This document shows, piece by piece, positions 8,769 through 17,513 of a DNA stretch of 64,000 nucleotides. Location: positions 1-64,000 of the forward strand of contig NZ_JAPQFJ010000003.1 in the NCBI RefSeq assembly GCF_026738875.1, in the 5' to 3' direction. The first letter of the stretch is position 1. Every line of letters starts with the position of its first letter. Source of the DNA: Clostridium brassicae. GTDB lineage: Bacteria; Bacillota; Clostridia; Clostridiales; Clostridiaceae. The notes under the pieces were generated by a model. The model was given only the letters and a program-made list of their open reading frames with translations. It was not told the DNA's origin and ran no database searches. A program made the translations under genes and the position numbers.

Positions 8769-9458
8769 ATGAGGAAAATTAGCATAGGTGTTGCAATAAG
8801 TACACTGATAATCCTTGTGGTTTTTAGTGTGAAATTTGCCAATAGTAAAAATTTAGGTATATTAATTACTTTAGGGGTATTATTAACATTATTTTTTAGT
8901 TACTTTTATTTTGAAAAAAGTTCTATGGGAACTAAGGAGATAGCATTAATAGCAACGCTAGGCTCTTTTGCAGCAGTTTGTAGAGTACCTTTTGCTATGA
9001 TTCCAAATGTACAGCCAACTACTTTTTTAGTGGCTATTTCGGGGCTTGTATTTGGGAGTTATGAAGGGTTTTTAGTTGGAAGTTTAGCAGCTTTTATATC
9101 TAATATTTTTCTTGGACAGGGACCATGGACACCATGGCAGATGATGGCATGGGGGATAGTTGGAGCTATTTCTGGATTAATAGGTAAGACAAACAAAAAA
9201 ATTTCTAGTGAAAAGTTTTCAGTTATATGTTTTGTATATGGAATTCTATTTGGATGGATTACAAATTTATGGTTTATTGTAGGTAGTTTAAAAATAATAA
9301 ATATAAAAACAATAATGGCGTCTAATTTAACATCTCTGACTTTGGATATAATGCATGCAGGAGGAAATTTTATATTTTGTATTATATTTTTTGATAACAT
9401 TTATAAAGTATTATTTAGATTTAAAGAGAGATTAGAAATCACCTACTTAAAAGACTAA
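8769..9458 (+). CDS. ECF transporter S component, CbrT-like (predicted cobalamin)
   Basis: 229 residues with six or so membrane spans. The segment around IPNVQPTTF and the later FLGQGPWTPWQMMAWG are hallmarks of the S-component group predicted, and in Lactobacillus delbrueckii shown, to bind cobalamin (CbrT). S components capture the vitamin and dock on the T/A module, here encoded just upstream. I choose the ATG at 8769 because GAGGA sits 8 bases upstream; an in-frame ATG at 8754 has no ribosome site. The following surface proteins with transcobalamin-like domains support the substrate. A different corrinoid or another vitamin remains possible. Confidence 0.7.
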   Translation: MRKISIGVAISTLIILVVFSVKFANSKNLGILITLGVLLTLFFSYFYFEKSSMGTKEIALIATLGSFAAVCRVPFAMIPNVQPTTFLVAISGLVFGSYEGFLVGSLAAFISNIFLGQGPWTPWQMMAWGIVGAISGLIGKTNKKISSEKFSVICFVYGILFGWITNLWFIVGSLKIINIKTIMASNLTSLTLDIMHAGGNFIFCIIFFDNIYKVLFRFKERLEITYLKD

Positions 9459-9654
9459 TTTTTATAGTAATTGATTTCTATATATTAGTAATTGACAATT
9501 GGTTAATTTGAATTTTATTTAAAACAGAAATACTTCTAATATTGGTTATTGGGCATTGATTACCAGTTACTATGAAGGGTTGGATGTCAAAACAAATATA
9601 AAATCAATAAGTGTGGTAGATGTTACACTAGATATTAAAGGGAGTGATGTAATA

Positions 9655-11469
9655 ATGAAAAAAAGCAATTATGGAAAAATGAAGATAATGAGCTTCGTTT
9701 TGTTGTTTACTTTTTTTATAACTCAAGGAATACTAGGGAATTTTACAAAAGTAAAAGCCGAAGAAAATATTTCAGTGGAAGTATTGGTAGAGAGTCATAA
9801 TAAGATTTTAGCATTAGACAAAGCTAATAAGGACAATGCCTATGGAGCATTAAAAGAAGTGCTAGATAAGAATAATATAAAAATAGAGGCTCAAGATAGT
9901 CAGTATGGTAAATATATTTCTTCTATAGCAGATGTGAAAGCAGGTAAATTTGGTGGATATGATGGATGGCTTTATGCAGTCTACAGAGATGGAAAATATG
10001 AAAATATAATGACTTCTATTGATGGATTCACTTTAAAAAATGGAGATAAGCTTATAGTATATTATGGAGATATGGGTACTTTACTTGCAAATAAAATTCA
10101 GTATTCTACAAAAGAAGCTAACAAAGAGTTAACTATATCTTTAAATAATTATTATGAAGATTGGCAAACAAAGAAGGAAATTGTTCAACCAATAAAAGGG
10201 ATACAAGTTAAATTAGATGGAAAATCAGTAATTTTAGATGAAAATAAAATTTATTTAAAAGAAGGGCTTGATAAAGGAGAACATTTATTACAATTAATAG
10301 ATTTTAGAGAAGCTAAATGTCCATTAGTAGTAAATGACACTATAAAATTCAAATTAGAACAAGCAGCAGCGATTCCAGGGAATAATAAAGATGAAGATTC
10401 TACAGGTGATGCAAACACTTCAATAGATATAGATAAGGAAATTGCTAGTCTTTCAAAATATATAGCTAAATCAGAAAAATATGATTTATGGGCTGAAATA
10501 AGTATGAATAAGCTAGGAATAAAATCTAATGAAAAATTTATAAATAGTAGAAATCAATATATAGAAGATAATGCAAAAGAGATAGCTAAAAATGGAACAG
10601 AAGATTTCACTAATATAGAATTAGAAAAGTTAATGATGACTTTAGTAAATAATGGGTATAATCCAAGCAGTTTTCAAGGACATGATTTAGCAAAAGATCT
10701 ATATAATAGAGATTTAAAAGAATATTTAATTAATGATAAAGTGTTTGCTCTTATAGCATATGATTATTGCAATATAGAGAATAAAAATAATATAAATCGA
10801 GATAAATTAGTTGAATCTTTATTGAGTGGTAAACTTTCTTATAAGGTTGAAGGTAAAGATATGGTAGGGTGGGCTTTTTATGGTGATAAAGTTGATCCTG
10901 ACATGACAGCAATGGTAATAACAGCTTTATCTAAATATTATAATAACAACTCAAAAGTAAAAGAAACTGTAGATAAAGCTATAAAAACCTTAGCTTATTC
11001 TGAAAATGAAAATGGATATATACAAAGCAATTATGGTATATCAAGTGAAACATTATCAGCAGTTATTGTAGGATTGAAATCTATAGGGGTAGATGTTGAA
11101 AAGGGAGAATTTGCAAAGAATAAAGGAAATCTTCTTTCAGCACTAGTGTCATTTAAAGATGATAATGAAATATACAAACATCTTGTTGAAGACAAAAATG
11201 GTAATTATATGTCTTCAGAACAAGCTTTAAGAGCGTTAATAGCTATTAAAGAATCAAAAGGAGAAAAATACAATTATTATAATAATAATATAAAAACTGA
11301 AAACCTAAAAGAATATACTGTAAAACAAAGCATTGAAAAAGATCAAGATTCAACAGAACTTCCTAAGACAGGAGGATTAGTAGATACTAGTGTGCTAATT
11401 AGTTTAGGAACTTTATTTGTCTTGGTAGGATTATCATTACAACTAAAAAATAGAAGAAAAACTAATTAA
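9655..11469 (+). CDS. LPXTG-anchored DUF4430 protein with helical domain, transcobalamin-like
   Basis: 604 residues from the ATG at 9655, which has AAAGGGAG upstream; the frame is open 33 codons further back without a ribosome site. Residues 1-35 are a signal peptide ending VKA. A DUF4430 domain spans about 45-135, with DGWLYAV at 103-109. A long region, about 240-545, is mostly helical with repeated hairpin-like segments resembling prenyltransferase/alpha-alpha-barrel repeats. The C-terminus has LPKTG at 569-573, a hydrophobic helix and an RRK tail, so sortase should attach it to the wall. Eukaryotic transcobalamin also combines an alpha-alpha barrel with a DUF4430-like beta domain. With the upstream ECF genes this suggests cobalamin capture at the cell surface. 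Confidence 0.7.
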   Translation: MKKSNYGKMKIMSFVLLFTFFITQGILGNFTKVKAEENISVEVLVESHNKILALDKANKDNAYGALKEVLDKNNIKIEAQDSQYGKYISSIADVKAGKFGGYDGWLYAVYRDGKYENIMTSIDGFTLKNGDKLIVYYGDMGTLLANKIQYSTKEANKELTISLNNYYEDWQTKKEIVQPIKGIQVKLDGKSVILDENKIYLKEGLDKGEHLLQLIDFREAKCPLVVNDTIKFKLEQAAAIPGNNKDEDSTGDANTSIDIDKEIASLSKYIAKSEKYDLWAEISMNKLGIKSNEKFINSRNQYIEDNAKEIAKNGTEDFTNIELEKLMMTLVNNGYNPSSFQGHDLAKDLYNRDLKEYLINDKVFALIAYDYCNIENKNNINRDKLVESLLSGKLSYKVEGKDMVGWAFYGDKVDPDMTAMVITALSKYYNNNSKVKETVDKAIKTLAYSENENGYIQSNYGISSETLSAVIVGLKSIGVDVEKGEFAKNKGNLLSALVSFKDDNEIYKHLVEDKNGNYMSSEQALRALIAIKESKGEKYNYYNNNIKTENLKEYTVKQSIEKDQDSTELPKTGGLVDTSVLISLGTLFVLVGLSLQLKNRRKTN

Positions 11470-11500
11470 TAGTAGAGGATTACCTTCTAACTATAAATAG

Positions 11501-11533
11501 CCCCATAATTTATTTTTCTTATGAATTATGGGG
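11501..11533. other. Intergenic hairpin
   Basis: A perfect 10-bp stem (CCCCATAATT with AATTATGGGG) with a 13-base loop lies between the two DUF4430 genes. It has no T-run on either side, so it may be a weak terminator or an mRNA processing or stabilising structure. Confidence 0.45.
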
Positions 11534-11613
11534 TAAGCTAAGTTATGTAGGGTTTATAATAGATAAGATTTATTAGTTGAATGGGTAGTATATATTTAAG
11601 AGGTGATATATAT

Positions 11614-12321
11614 ATGAAGAAAAAAATTAGATTGATTATAGTAATGGTTGCTTTATGTGTAAGTGTAATACTTGGAGTTAAGTATTATCAAACCAATATC
11701 AGTGAACCAAAAAACAATAAAAAAACTGACATAGTTTTAGAAAATGCTCAAGTAAAGGAAAAAGAAGAAAAGACAGTCGATCCTTCTAACAGTGAAATTA
11801 AACATGAGGAAAAACAAGAAGATAAAAAAGCTGTAGTAGAGAATAAGAAAAGTATTAAAAGCGAAGATGAACATAATTCTAAAAATGGATCAAGTACTAG
11901 TTCAAAACAGCAAAGTAGCAATACTTTAATAAAACAAACAAGTAAAAAAGAAACAGATAGTAAACAAGCAGGTAGCAAAGAAACAAATAATAAAGAAGTT
12001 CAACAAATAAAAAATGTTTTAATAAAAGATGAAGTAAGTGGCAAGGTAATTGGGAATATTTATTGTAATCTAGATAATAGAAGTGCAGCGGATGTTACCA
12101 TAGATGTCTTAAATAAAATGGGTATAAGATACAAAGCAGTAGGAAGTGGCGAGACAATATATTTTTCTTCAATAAACGGAATAAAAGAAAGATCTCAAGG
12201 ACCTTTAAGTGGATGGTGTTATTATGTAAATGGAAGTAAGCCATCAGTAGGGGCAGGATTATATAAGCTGAAGAATGGTGACAAGGTTCAGTGGGTATTT
12301 AAAAAAGATGGAGTGAATTAG
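11614..12321 (+). CDS. Membrane-anchored DUF4430 protein
   Basis: 235 residues from the ATG at 11614, which has AGAGGTGA upstream; an ATG 11 codons earlier lacks a ribosome site. An N-terminal transmembrane helix (about 5-24) has no lipobox. A long low-complexity Lys/Glu/Ser/Thr/Asn linker, about 35-130, follows. The C-terminal DUF4430 domain (about 145-235) has GWCYYVNG at 200-207 and ends in a short beta-rich tail. The layout suggests a tethered ligand-binding domain reaching out into the wall. It probably belongs to the upstream ECF/DUF4430 operon and could hand a corrinoid to the S component. Function is inferred from context only. Confidence 0.65.
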   Translation: MKKKIRLIIVMVALCVSVILGVKYYQTNISEPKNNKKTDIVLENAQVKEKEEKTVDPSNSEIKHEEKQEDKKAVVENKKSIKSEDEHNSKNGSSTSSKQQSSNTLIKQTSKKETDSKQAGSKETNNKEVQQIKNVLIKDEVSGKVIGNIYCNLDNRSAADVTIDVLNKMGIRYKAVGSGETIYFSSINGIKERSQGPLSGWCYYVNGSKPSVGAGLYKLKNGDKVQWVFKKDGVN

Positions 12322-12424
12322 TGGAATATTTAGAATTTATTAAATAAAATAATGAAAACCTATTCAATTTTTACATATTTTGGTTTATAATATAGTTACA
12401 AATGTAAACTGGGGGGATATTATA

Positions 12425-12658
12425 ATGTCAAAATGTCCATTTTTATCAACAGATGATAATAAGGTTAATTGTTTTAAAGAATGTTTACTTCATGAATATG
12501 AGAATGATAATGGAGAATGTCCGTTTAAAGCCATTTTAGAATCTATGGAATATGATGGGGTTTTTTTTAATAAATATAAAGAATTTGAAGAGGATAGTTG
12601 CAATGTATTAGAAGAGATATATAGAGAAAATAATTTTTTAGAAATCTTTCAAATTTAA
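12425..12658 (+). CDS. Small Cys-rich protein, unknown function
   Basis: 77 residues from the ATG at 12425, which has GGGGGGA upstream; an upstream in-frame start has no such site. The N-terminal half carries Cys at positions 4, 16, 20 and 32 (SKCPF, NCFKEC and GECPF), a spacing that could hold a metal ion. The remainder is acidic and helical. Proteins with the CPF...CPF pattern are common in clostridia but uncharacterised to my knowledge. It stands alone between the DUF4430 operon and pncB and ends at a shared terminator. Confidence 0.65.
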   Translation: MSKCPFLSTDDNKVNCFKECLLHEYENDNGECPFKAILESMEYDGVFFNKYKEFEEDSCNVLEEIYRENNFLEIFQI

Positions 12659-12660
12659 AA

Positions 12661-12695
12661 AGCAGAGAAAATATCTTTTCTCTCTGCTTTTTATT
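12661..12695. terminator. Bidirectional terminator between the Cys-rich gene and pncB
   Basis: AGCAGAGAAAA (12661-12671) pairs with the segment ending TCTGCT at 12688, with a two-base bulge, followed by TTTTATTTG. A-rich flanks give it a T-run on the minus strand as well. Confidence 0.8.
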
Positions 12696-12703
12696 TGTAT
12701 TTA

Positions 12704-14179
12704 TTATTTATAAAGGTCAGAATATTGATTTAGTAAGTCTTGCTTTAAATTCCATAATCTTCTTGATAAATCTACATAATAAGTATGAGGATTTTCAAAT
12801 CTTAAGACTTCTTCCCATAGTTTATTTGTTTCTTCTTTTGCAAAGTTTTGAATTTCTTTAACAGAAGGACTTTCATAGCATGGAATACCTTTATCAAATA
12901 TTTGTACCATTAGTTCTTTAGCATAATAATTTGTTAGTTTTTTCTTTTTCCATGTATGTACTGGATCAAATATTTCAAGAGGCACTGAATCATCTATTAC
13001 TTCATTGTTTAAACATATTAAGTCTGCAGTAGCTTTATTTGAACATTTATCAAATAATCTATAAATCTTTTTGAAACCAGGGTTTGTTATTTTTTCTTCA
13101 TTTTCACTTATTTTTATTTTAGGAATTACTTCACCATCTTTTTCTACAGCAACTAATTTGTAAACTCCTCCAAAGACTGGTTCTGATCTTGCTGTAATAA
13201 GTCTTTCACCTACTCCAAAGCTATCAATTTGGGCACCTTGACTTAGTACATCTGTTATTATATGTTCATCTAAAGAATTAGAAATTACAATTTGAACATC
13301 AGAGTAGCCGGCTTCATCTAAAAGGGCTCTACATTTTTTAGTTAAGTAGGTTATATCTCCGCTATCTATTCTTATTCCTTTTGGCCTGTATCCCATAGGT
13401 TTTAAAATTTCGTCAAAAACTTTTATAGCGTTAGGAAGACCTGATTTTAAAACATTATATGTGTCTACTAAAAGAAGACAATTGTCAGGATAAGTTTGAG
13501 CCCATGCCTTGAAAGCTTCATATTCTGTTGGAAATAATTGTATCCAACTGTGAGCCATAGTTCCAGAGGCAGGGATATTAAACATTTGCTCAGCTATTGT
13601 ACATGCTGTTGCAGAACATCCACCTATAATAGCAGAACGAGCACCATAAATAGCACCATCATAGCCTTGAGCACGTCTTGATCCAAATTCCATTACAGAT
13701 CTTCCCTCTGCTGCTCTACAAATTCTATTTGCTTTAGTTGCAATTAGCGTCTGATGGTTAATTGTTAAAAGTATCATAGTTTCAACAAATTGAGCTTGAA
13801 TGACAGGACCTCTTACACTAACTAAAGGTTCACCAGGAAATACTGGATTGCCTTCTGGAATAGCCCAAACGTCACATTCAAATTTAAAGTTTTCTAAATA
13901 GTGTAGAAATTCTTCAGAAAAAGTATTTTTACTTTTTAAGTATTCAATATCTTCTTCTGTAAATTTCAAATTAGCTAAATAGTCTATTAATTGTTGAACT
14001 CCTGACATAATGCAGTAACCACCACCATCAGGAACTCTTCTAAAGAACATGTCAAAGTAAGCTATTTTATCTCCAACGTTATTGTCTAAATAACCATTTC
14101 CCATTGTTAACTCATAAAAGTCAACTAACATTGTAAGATTTCTACCATTTTTAATATTCAGAAAATCACTATTAGTCAT
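12704..14179 (-). CDS. pncB: Nicotinate phosphoribosyltransferase
   Basis: 491 residues, the usual length for the long Firmicute form. It converts nicotinate, PRPP and ATP to nicotinate mononucleotide in the NAD salvage (Preiss-Handler) pathway in the cytosol. Recognisable parts are the N-terminal LVDFYELTMGNGY, MEFGSRRAQG, SGTMAHSW and the RIDSGDI phosphate-binding loop of type II phosphoribosyltransferases. AGGGGA precedes the ATG. It is monocistronic and faces the divergent helicase gene across about 260 bases. Confidence 0.92.
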   Translation of the reverse strand: MTNSDFLNIKNGRNLTMLVDFYELTMGNGYLDNNVGDKIAYFDMFFRRVPDGGGYCIMSGVQQLIDYLANLKFTEEDIEYLKSKNTFSEEFLHYLENFKFECDVWAIPEGNPVFPGEPLVSVRGPVIQAQFVETMILLTINHQTLIATKANRICRAAEGRSVMEFGSRRAQGYDGAIYGARSAIIGGCSATACTIAEQMFNIPASGTMAHSWIQLFPTEYEAFKAWAQTYPDNCLLLVDTYNVLKSGLPNAIKVFDEILKPMGYRPKGIRIDSGDITYLTKKCRALLDEAGYSDVQIVISNSLDEHIITDVLSQGAQIDSFGVGERLITARSEPVFGGVYKLVAVEKDGEVIPKIKISENEEKITNPGFKKIYRLFDKCSNKATADLICLNNEVIDDSVPLEIFDPVHTWKKKKLTNYYAKELMVQIFDKGIPCYESPSVKEIQNFAKEETNKLWEEVLRFENPHTYYVDLSRRLWNLKQDLLNQYSDLYK

Positions 14180-14442
14180 ATTTTTCCCCTCTACTTTTAA
14201 AGTATATATGAATTTAATTAAGTATAAAACTTATCTGATATGAAATTTTAGGCTTCTTATCAGTTAAATTCATTAATTTGGTTACAGTAGGCATTAATAA
14301 ATCTATTTTAATACCTAAATTAAATTATTACAACTATTTAAACATTATTTTATTCATTAAGGTGCAAAAATACTCGTCTTATGACTATAATAGAGTAATG
14401 TATATAATGTAAGAAAAAGAATTGAGTAAGAAGGGGAGCATA

Positions 14443-16605
14443 ATGAGTATAGTGGAAGAATTTTGTATACTTAGAGATAAAATAATAGAGAAGAGATATA
14501 AAAATTTAAATAATCAGCAAAGAGAAGCTGTTTTAAATAGTGATAGAAATATAGCATTAATAGCTTGTCCTGGAGCAGGAAAAACTACTACACTTATAAG
14601 GAAAATAGATTATTTAGTTAATTTTGGTAATATATATAAAACAAAAATAGTTCCTGAAAATATTTCGCATAAAGATATATTTTTTTTGAAAAAATATTTA
14701 TATGAAAATTTTACCAACAATAGAATAGAATATTTATTAAGATGTAATTCTATTTCACCTAATAATATAATTATAATAACTTTTACTAGAGCGGCAGCTT
14801 TAACCATGAAAGAAAGATATAAACGAATGAATAAAGGGAAAAGTCCTTTTTTCGGAACTTTTCATGGGTTATTTTATAAGATTTTAAATAGACATTATGG
14901 AAAGATTAATATAATAGACAGTAATACAGCATATAGATTAATTAAAAATGTTTTAGCTACTTATTTAGATGAAATTAGTGATGAAAAAGTAAAAGAAACT
15001 GTTAATGCCATTTCATTTTACAAAACAAATAATATAAGTATGGAAGAATTTAGTCCTAATATGGACAAAAATGTATTTGTAGAGTGTTATAAAACTTATG
15101 AGGAGTATAAAAAGGAAAAAAATTTATTGGATTTTGATGATCTTCAAATTAAATGTAGAGATTTATTCAGAGAAAATGAGCATATTTTAAATGGATATAG
15201 AAGACTTTTTAATTACATTTTAGTGGATGAATTTCAAGATTGTGATGAAATGCAGATAGACATATTAAAATTTTTTAATAATAGTAATATCTTTGCAGTA
15301 GGGGACGAAGATCAATGCATATATTCTTTTAGGGGCGCTAAGCCAGAATGTTTAGTAGGTTTTAAAGAGCACTTTAAAGAAGGAAAGAAACTTTATCTTG
15401 GTAGAAATTACAGGTGTCCTGAAAATGTAGTTCAAATATCTAATAATTTAATTAAAAATAATGTTATGAGAAATAGTAAAGATATAGATGCCCAAAAAAC
15501 AGATAGGCCTAAAATCAGTATTTTAAATCATAGAGATGAAAATACACAGGCAGAAGATATTTCCTTAAATATAATAAAACTAAAACAGATAAATAAGTAT
15601 GAGTATTCTAACAATGCAGTATTATATAGAACCAATATTGAAAGTAGAAGTATAATTGATTGTTTCATAAGGAAGGGGATTCCTTTTAAGTTGTTAGATA
15701 AACAGTATAATTTTTTTGAACATTTTATATGTAGAGATATTTTATCTTATCTAAAATTGAGCATAGATAAAGGAGATAGAGAAAGTTTCTTTAGAATAAT
15801 AAATAAACCTTTTAGATATATAGGCAAAATGAATATTGAAAAAGTAAAAAGAAGTCCCGATAATAAGGACTGTTTTCAGGCATTGAAAGATGTAGAAGGT
15901 ATACCTGTATTTCAACTTAAGGATATAGATAAATTAAAAAAAGATATACAAAATTTAAATAAGATGTCTTTAAGTGGAGCAGTAAATTTTGTGTTAAATG
16001 ATTTAAAATACTACGATTACTTAAAAGAATATAGCAGAAAATTTAAGATGGATATAAAGGAACTAGAAGAAATAGTTGATGAATTTAAATCTTCTTTGCA
16101 AGAATATAGAACAATTATAACATTTTTATCTCATGTAGAAGAAGTAAAGGAAACAATTAAGAATAAGCCTATTGAAGAAAAAGATGCAGTTATACTTAGT
16201 ACAATACATGGAGTTAAGGGAATGGAATTTAAAAATGTGTTTATAATAAATTGTAATGAAGAAAATATTCCTCATATAAATAGTATGGATAAAAATATTG
16301 AAGAAGAGAGAAGACTCTTTTATGTTGGTATTACAAGAACTATAGAAAATTTATGGCTTTCTACATGTAGTAGTATAAGAGGAAAGAATAAAACAGTATC
16401 TAGATTTATAGAGGAATGTAATCTAGCTTCTGTATTAAATGAAGAATTTAAAACTGGAGATAAAATACTTCACAAGACTTTTGGAAGTGGAGAAGTTAAT
16501 TATATAGATAATAAGAGGATAGAAATAAAATTTACTGATGAAGTAATAAGGGCCTTTGACCCTATGGTATTATATAACAATGGTTTGATAGAAAAAAGTA
16601 ACTAG
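14443..16605 (+). CDS. UvrD/PcrA-type superfamily 1 DNA helicase
   Basis: 720 residues from the ATG at 14443 (GGGGAG upstream; a TTG 7 codons earlier is less likely). SF1 helicase motifs occur in order: the Q region NNQQREAV, Walker A ACPGAGKTT at 41-49, ITFTRAAA, LLDFDDL, DEFQD (motif II), GDEDQCIYSFRGA (III), NYRCP (IV), STIHGVKGMEF (V) and RRLFYVGITR (VI). The C-terminus has a GDKILHKTFGSGEV segment like the Tudor-type tail of PcrA that contacts RNA polymerase. It is shorter than housekeeping PcrA and divergent, so it is probably an accessory 3'-5' helicase in repair or replication-transcription conflict. A TATAAT sits near 14385. Confidence 0.88.
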   Translation: MSIVEEFCILRDKIIEKRYKNLNNQQREAVLNSDRNIALIACPGAGKTTTLIRKIDYLVNFGNIYKTKIVPENISHKDIFFLKKYLYENFTNNRIEYLLRCNSISPNNIIIITFTRAAALTMKERYKRMNKGKSPFFGTFHGLFYKILNRHYGKINIIDSNTAYRLIKNVLATYLDEISDEKVKETVNAISFYKTNNISMEEFSPNMDKNVFVECYKTYEEYKKEKNLLDFDDLQIKCRDLFRENEHILNGYRRLFNYILVDEFQDCDEMQIDILKFFNNSNIFAVGDEDQCIYSFRGAKPECLVGFKEHFKEGKKLYLGRNYRCPENVVQISNNLIKNNVMRNSKDIDAQKTDRPKISILNHRDENTQAEDISLNIIKLKQINKYEYSNNAVLYRTNIESRSIIDCFIRKGIPFKLLDKQYNFFEHFICRDILSYLKLSIDKGDRESFFRIINKPFRYIGKMNIEKVKRSPDNKDCFQALKDVEGIPVFQLKDIDKLKKDIQNLNKMSLSGAVNFVLNDLKYYDYLKEYSRKFKMDIKELEEIVDEFKSSLQEYRTIITFLSHVEEVKETIKNKPIEEKDAVILSTIHGVKGMEFKNVFIINCNEENIPHINSMDKNIEEERRLFYVGITRTIENLWLSTCSSIRGKNKTVSRFIEECNLASVLNEEFKTGDKILHKTFGSGEVNYIDNKRIEIKFTDEVIRAFDPMVLYNNGLIEKSN

Positions 16606-16715
16606 ACTAGTAGTAATTAGAGAGAAATGACTAATAATAAAATAGAATATTGCTAATTTGTAAAACATAAAATAATATGTGATATACTATTTTTTCATAT
16701 GTAAGTATAATAATG

Positions 16716-16744
16716 TTGACATATTTATTATAAATGTGTTAAAT
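16716..16744 (+). promoter_or_regulatory. Probable promoter for the 97-residue hypothetical gene
   Basis: TTGACA (16716-16721) is a perfect -35. A weak -10, TTAAAT (16739-16744), lies 17 bases downstream. Confidence is limited by the poor -10. Confidence 0.4.
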
Positions 16745-16809
16745 TATCATTAAGGTAGTGGGCGTAAAGTATTGTTTTTAATATAATATTTTATAAGGAG
16801 TTGTGCAAT

Positions 16810-17103
16810 ATGGTACCGTTTAAAAAGATGTGGGAAGATGCTTTCGGAATTATTTCAAAAGATGAAGTTGAAGACATATATATAGTAGAAAAATATAGTA
16901 CTGGGTTTGTTATAGAAGAAGAAGGAATAACTAAATTTATTACAAAAGATGATTTTGTAGATTTTTGGTGTAGAATGTTATGTTTTAAAGAATTTTCTAA
17001 GGAAGATGCAAACAAGCAAGATAAGTTTAAATATGTTTATCATGTAGTTAAAAAGCTTCCTTATATAAAAGAAAATTCAGGAGTTTTACAGTTAGTAGAC
17101 TAA
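16810..17103 (+). CDS. Conserved-looking small protein, unknown function
   Basis: 97 residues from the ATG at 16810, with AAGGAG ending 9 bases upstream; a TTG at 16801 abuts the SD and is excluded. The protein is soluble, acidic in the middle and ends in a Lys-rich stretch. The segment VVEDIYIVEKYSTGF-like (about 18-33) and TKDDFVDFWCRML suggest an alpha/beta fold, but I recognise no family. It is flanked by its own promoter-like element and a strong terminator, so it is a single-gene unit. Confidence 0.6.
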   Translation: MVPFKKMWEDAFGIISKDEVEDIYIVEKYSTGFVIEEEGITKFITKDDFVDFWCRMLCFKEFSKEDANKQDKFKYVYHVVKKLPYIKENSGVLQLVD

Positions 17104-17160
17104 TGACTTATTTGCAAGTGTTTTGTTGAATAAAGTAGAATAATATTATATAATTTTAGT

Positions 17161-17191
17161 AAGCTCATATTCTAAGAATATGAGCTTTTAT
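17161..17191. terminator. Rho-independent terminator
   Basis: AAGCTCATATT (17161-17171) pairs perfectly with AATATGAGCTT (17177-17187) and is followed by TTATATT. It ends the 97-residue gene. Confidence 0.8.
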
Positions 17192-17476
17192 ATTATGCTA
17201 TGTTTTAATAAATTGTTAAGTTCGTATAATTTCAAAAACAATTCTAAATTTAGTTTAAGCAATATGGCTAAAATTTCATAACTCGTATAACTCAAACAAT
17301 GAAATTTCTTAACGCTCAATTACCTAAACTAAATAAGAATTGTAACTTTTCATTATAATGAACTCAATAATTTAAAACATATCCTTAGGACTACTAAATG
17401 AAGTCTTAAAAGAGTGTAAAAAACAACATTCTTTTAAAACAGAATTATATATTATGCTATGTTTTAATAAATTGTT
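17189..17476. repeat. Non-coding block bounded by 29-base direct repeats with an internal inverted repeat
   Basis: The direct repeat beginning TATATTATGCTATG occurs at 17189-17217 and 17448-17476. Inside, 17239-17257 and 17325-17342 are near-perfect inverted repeats (CAATTCTAAATTTAGTTTA and its complement with one base missing). Bases 17382-17447 form a short open stretch related to one near 48.6 kb. The block fills the gap before the FtsA-like gene and looks like a decayed insertion. Confidence 0.55.
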
Positions 17477-17513
17477 GATTTTATATTATGTTTTATAAAG
17501 AGGGAGATAGAAT

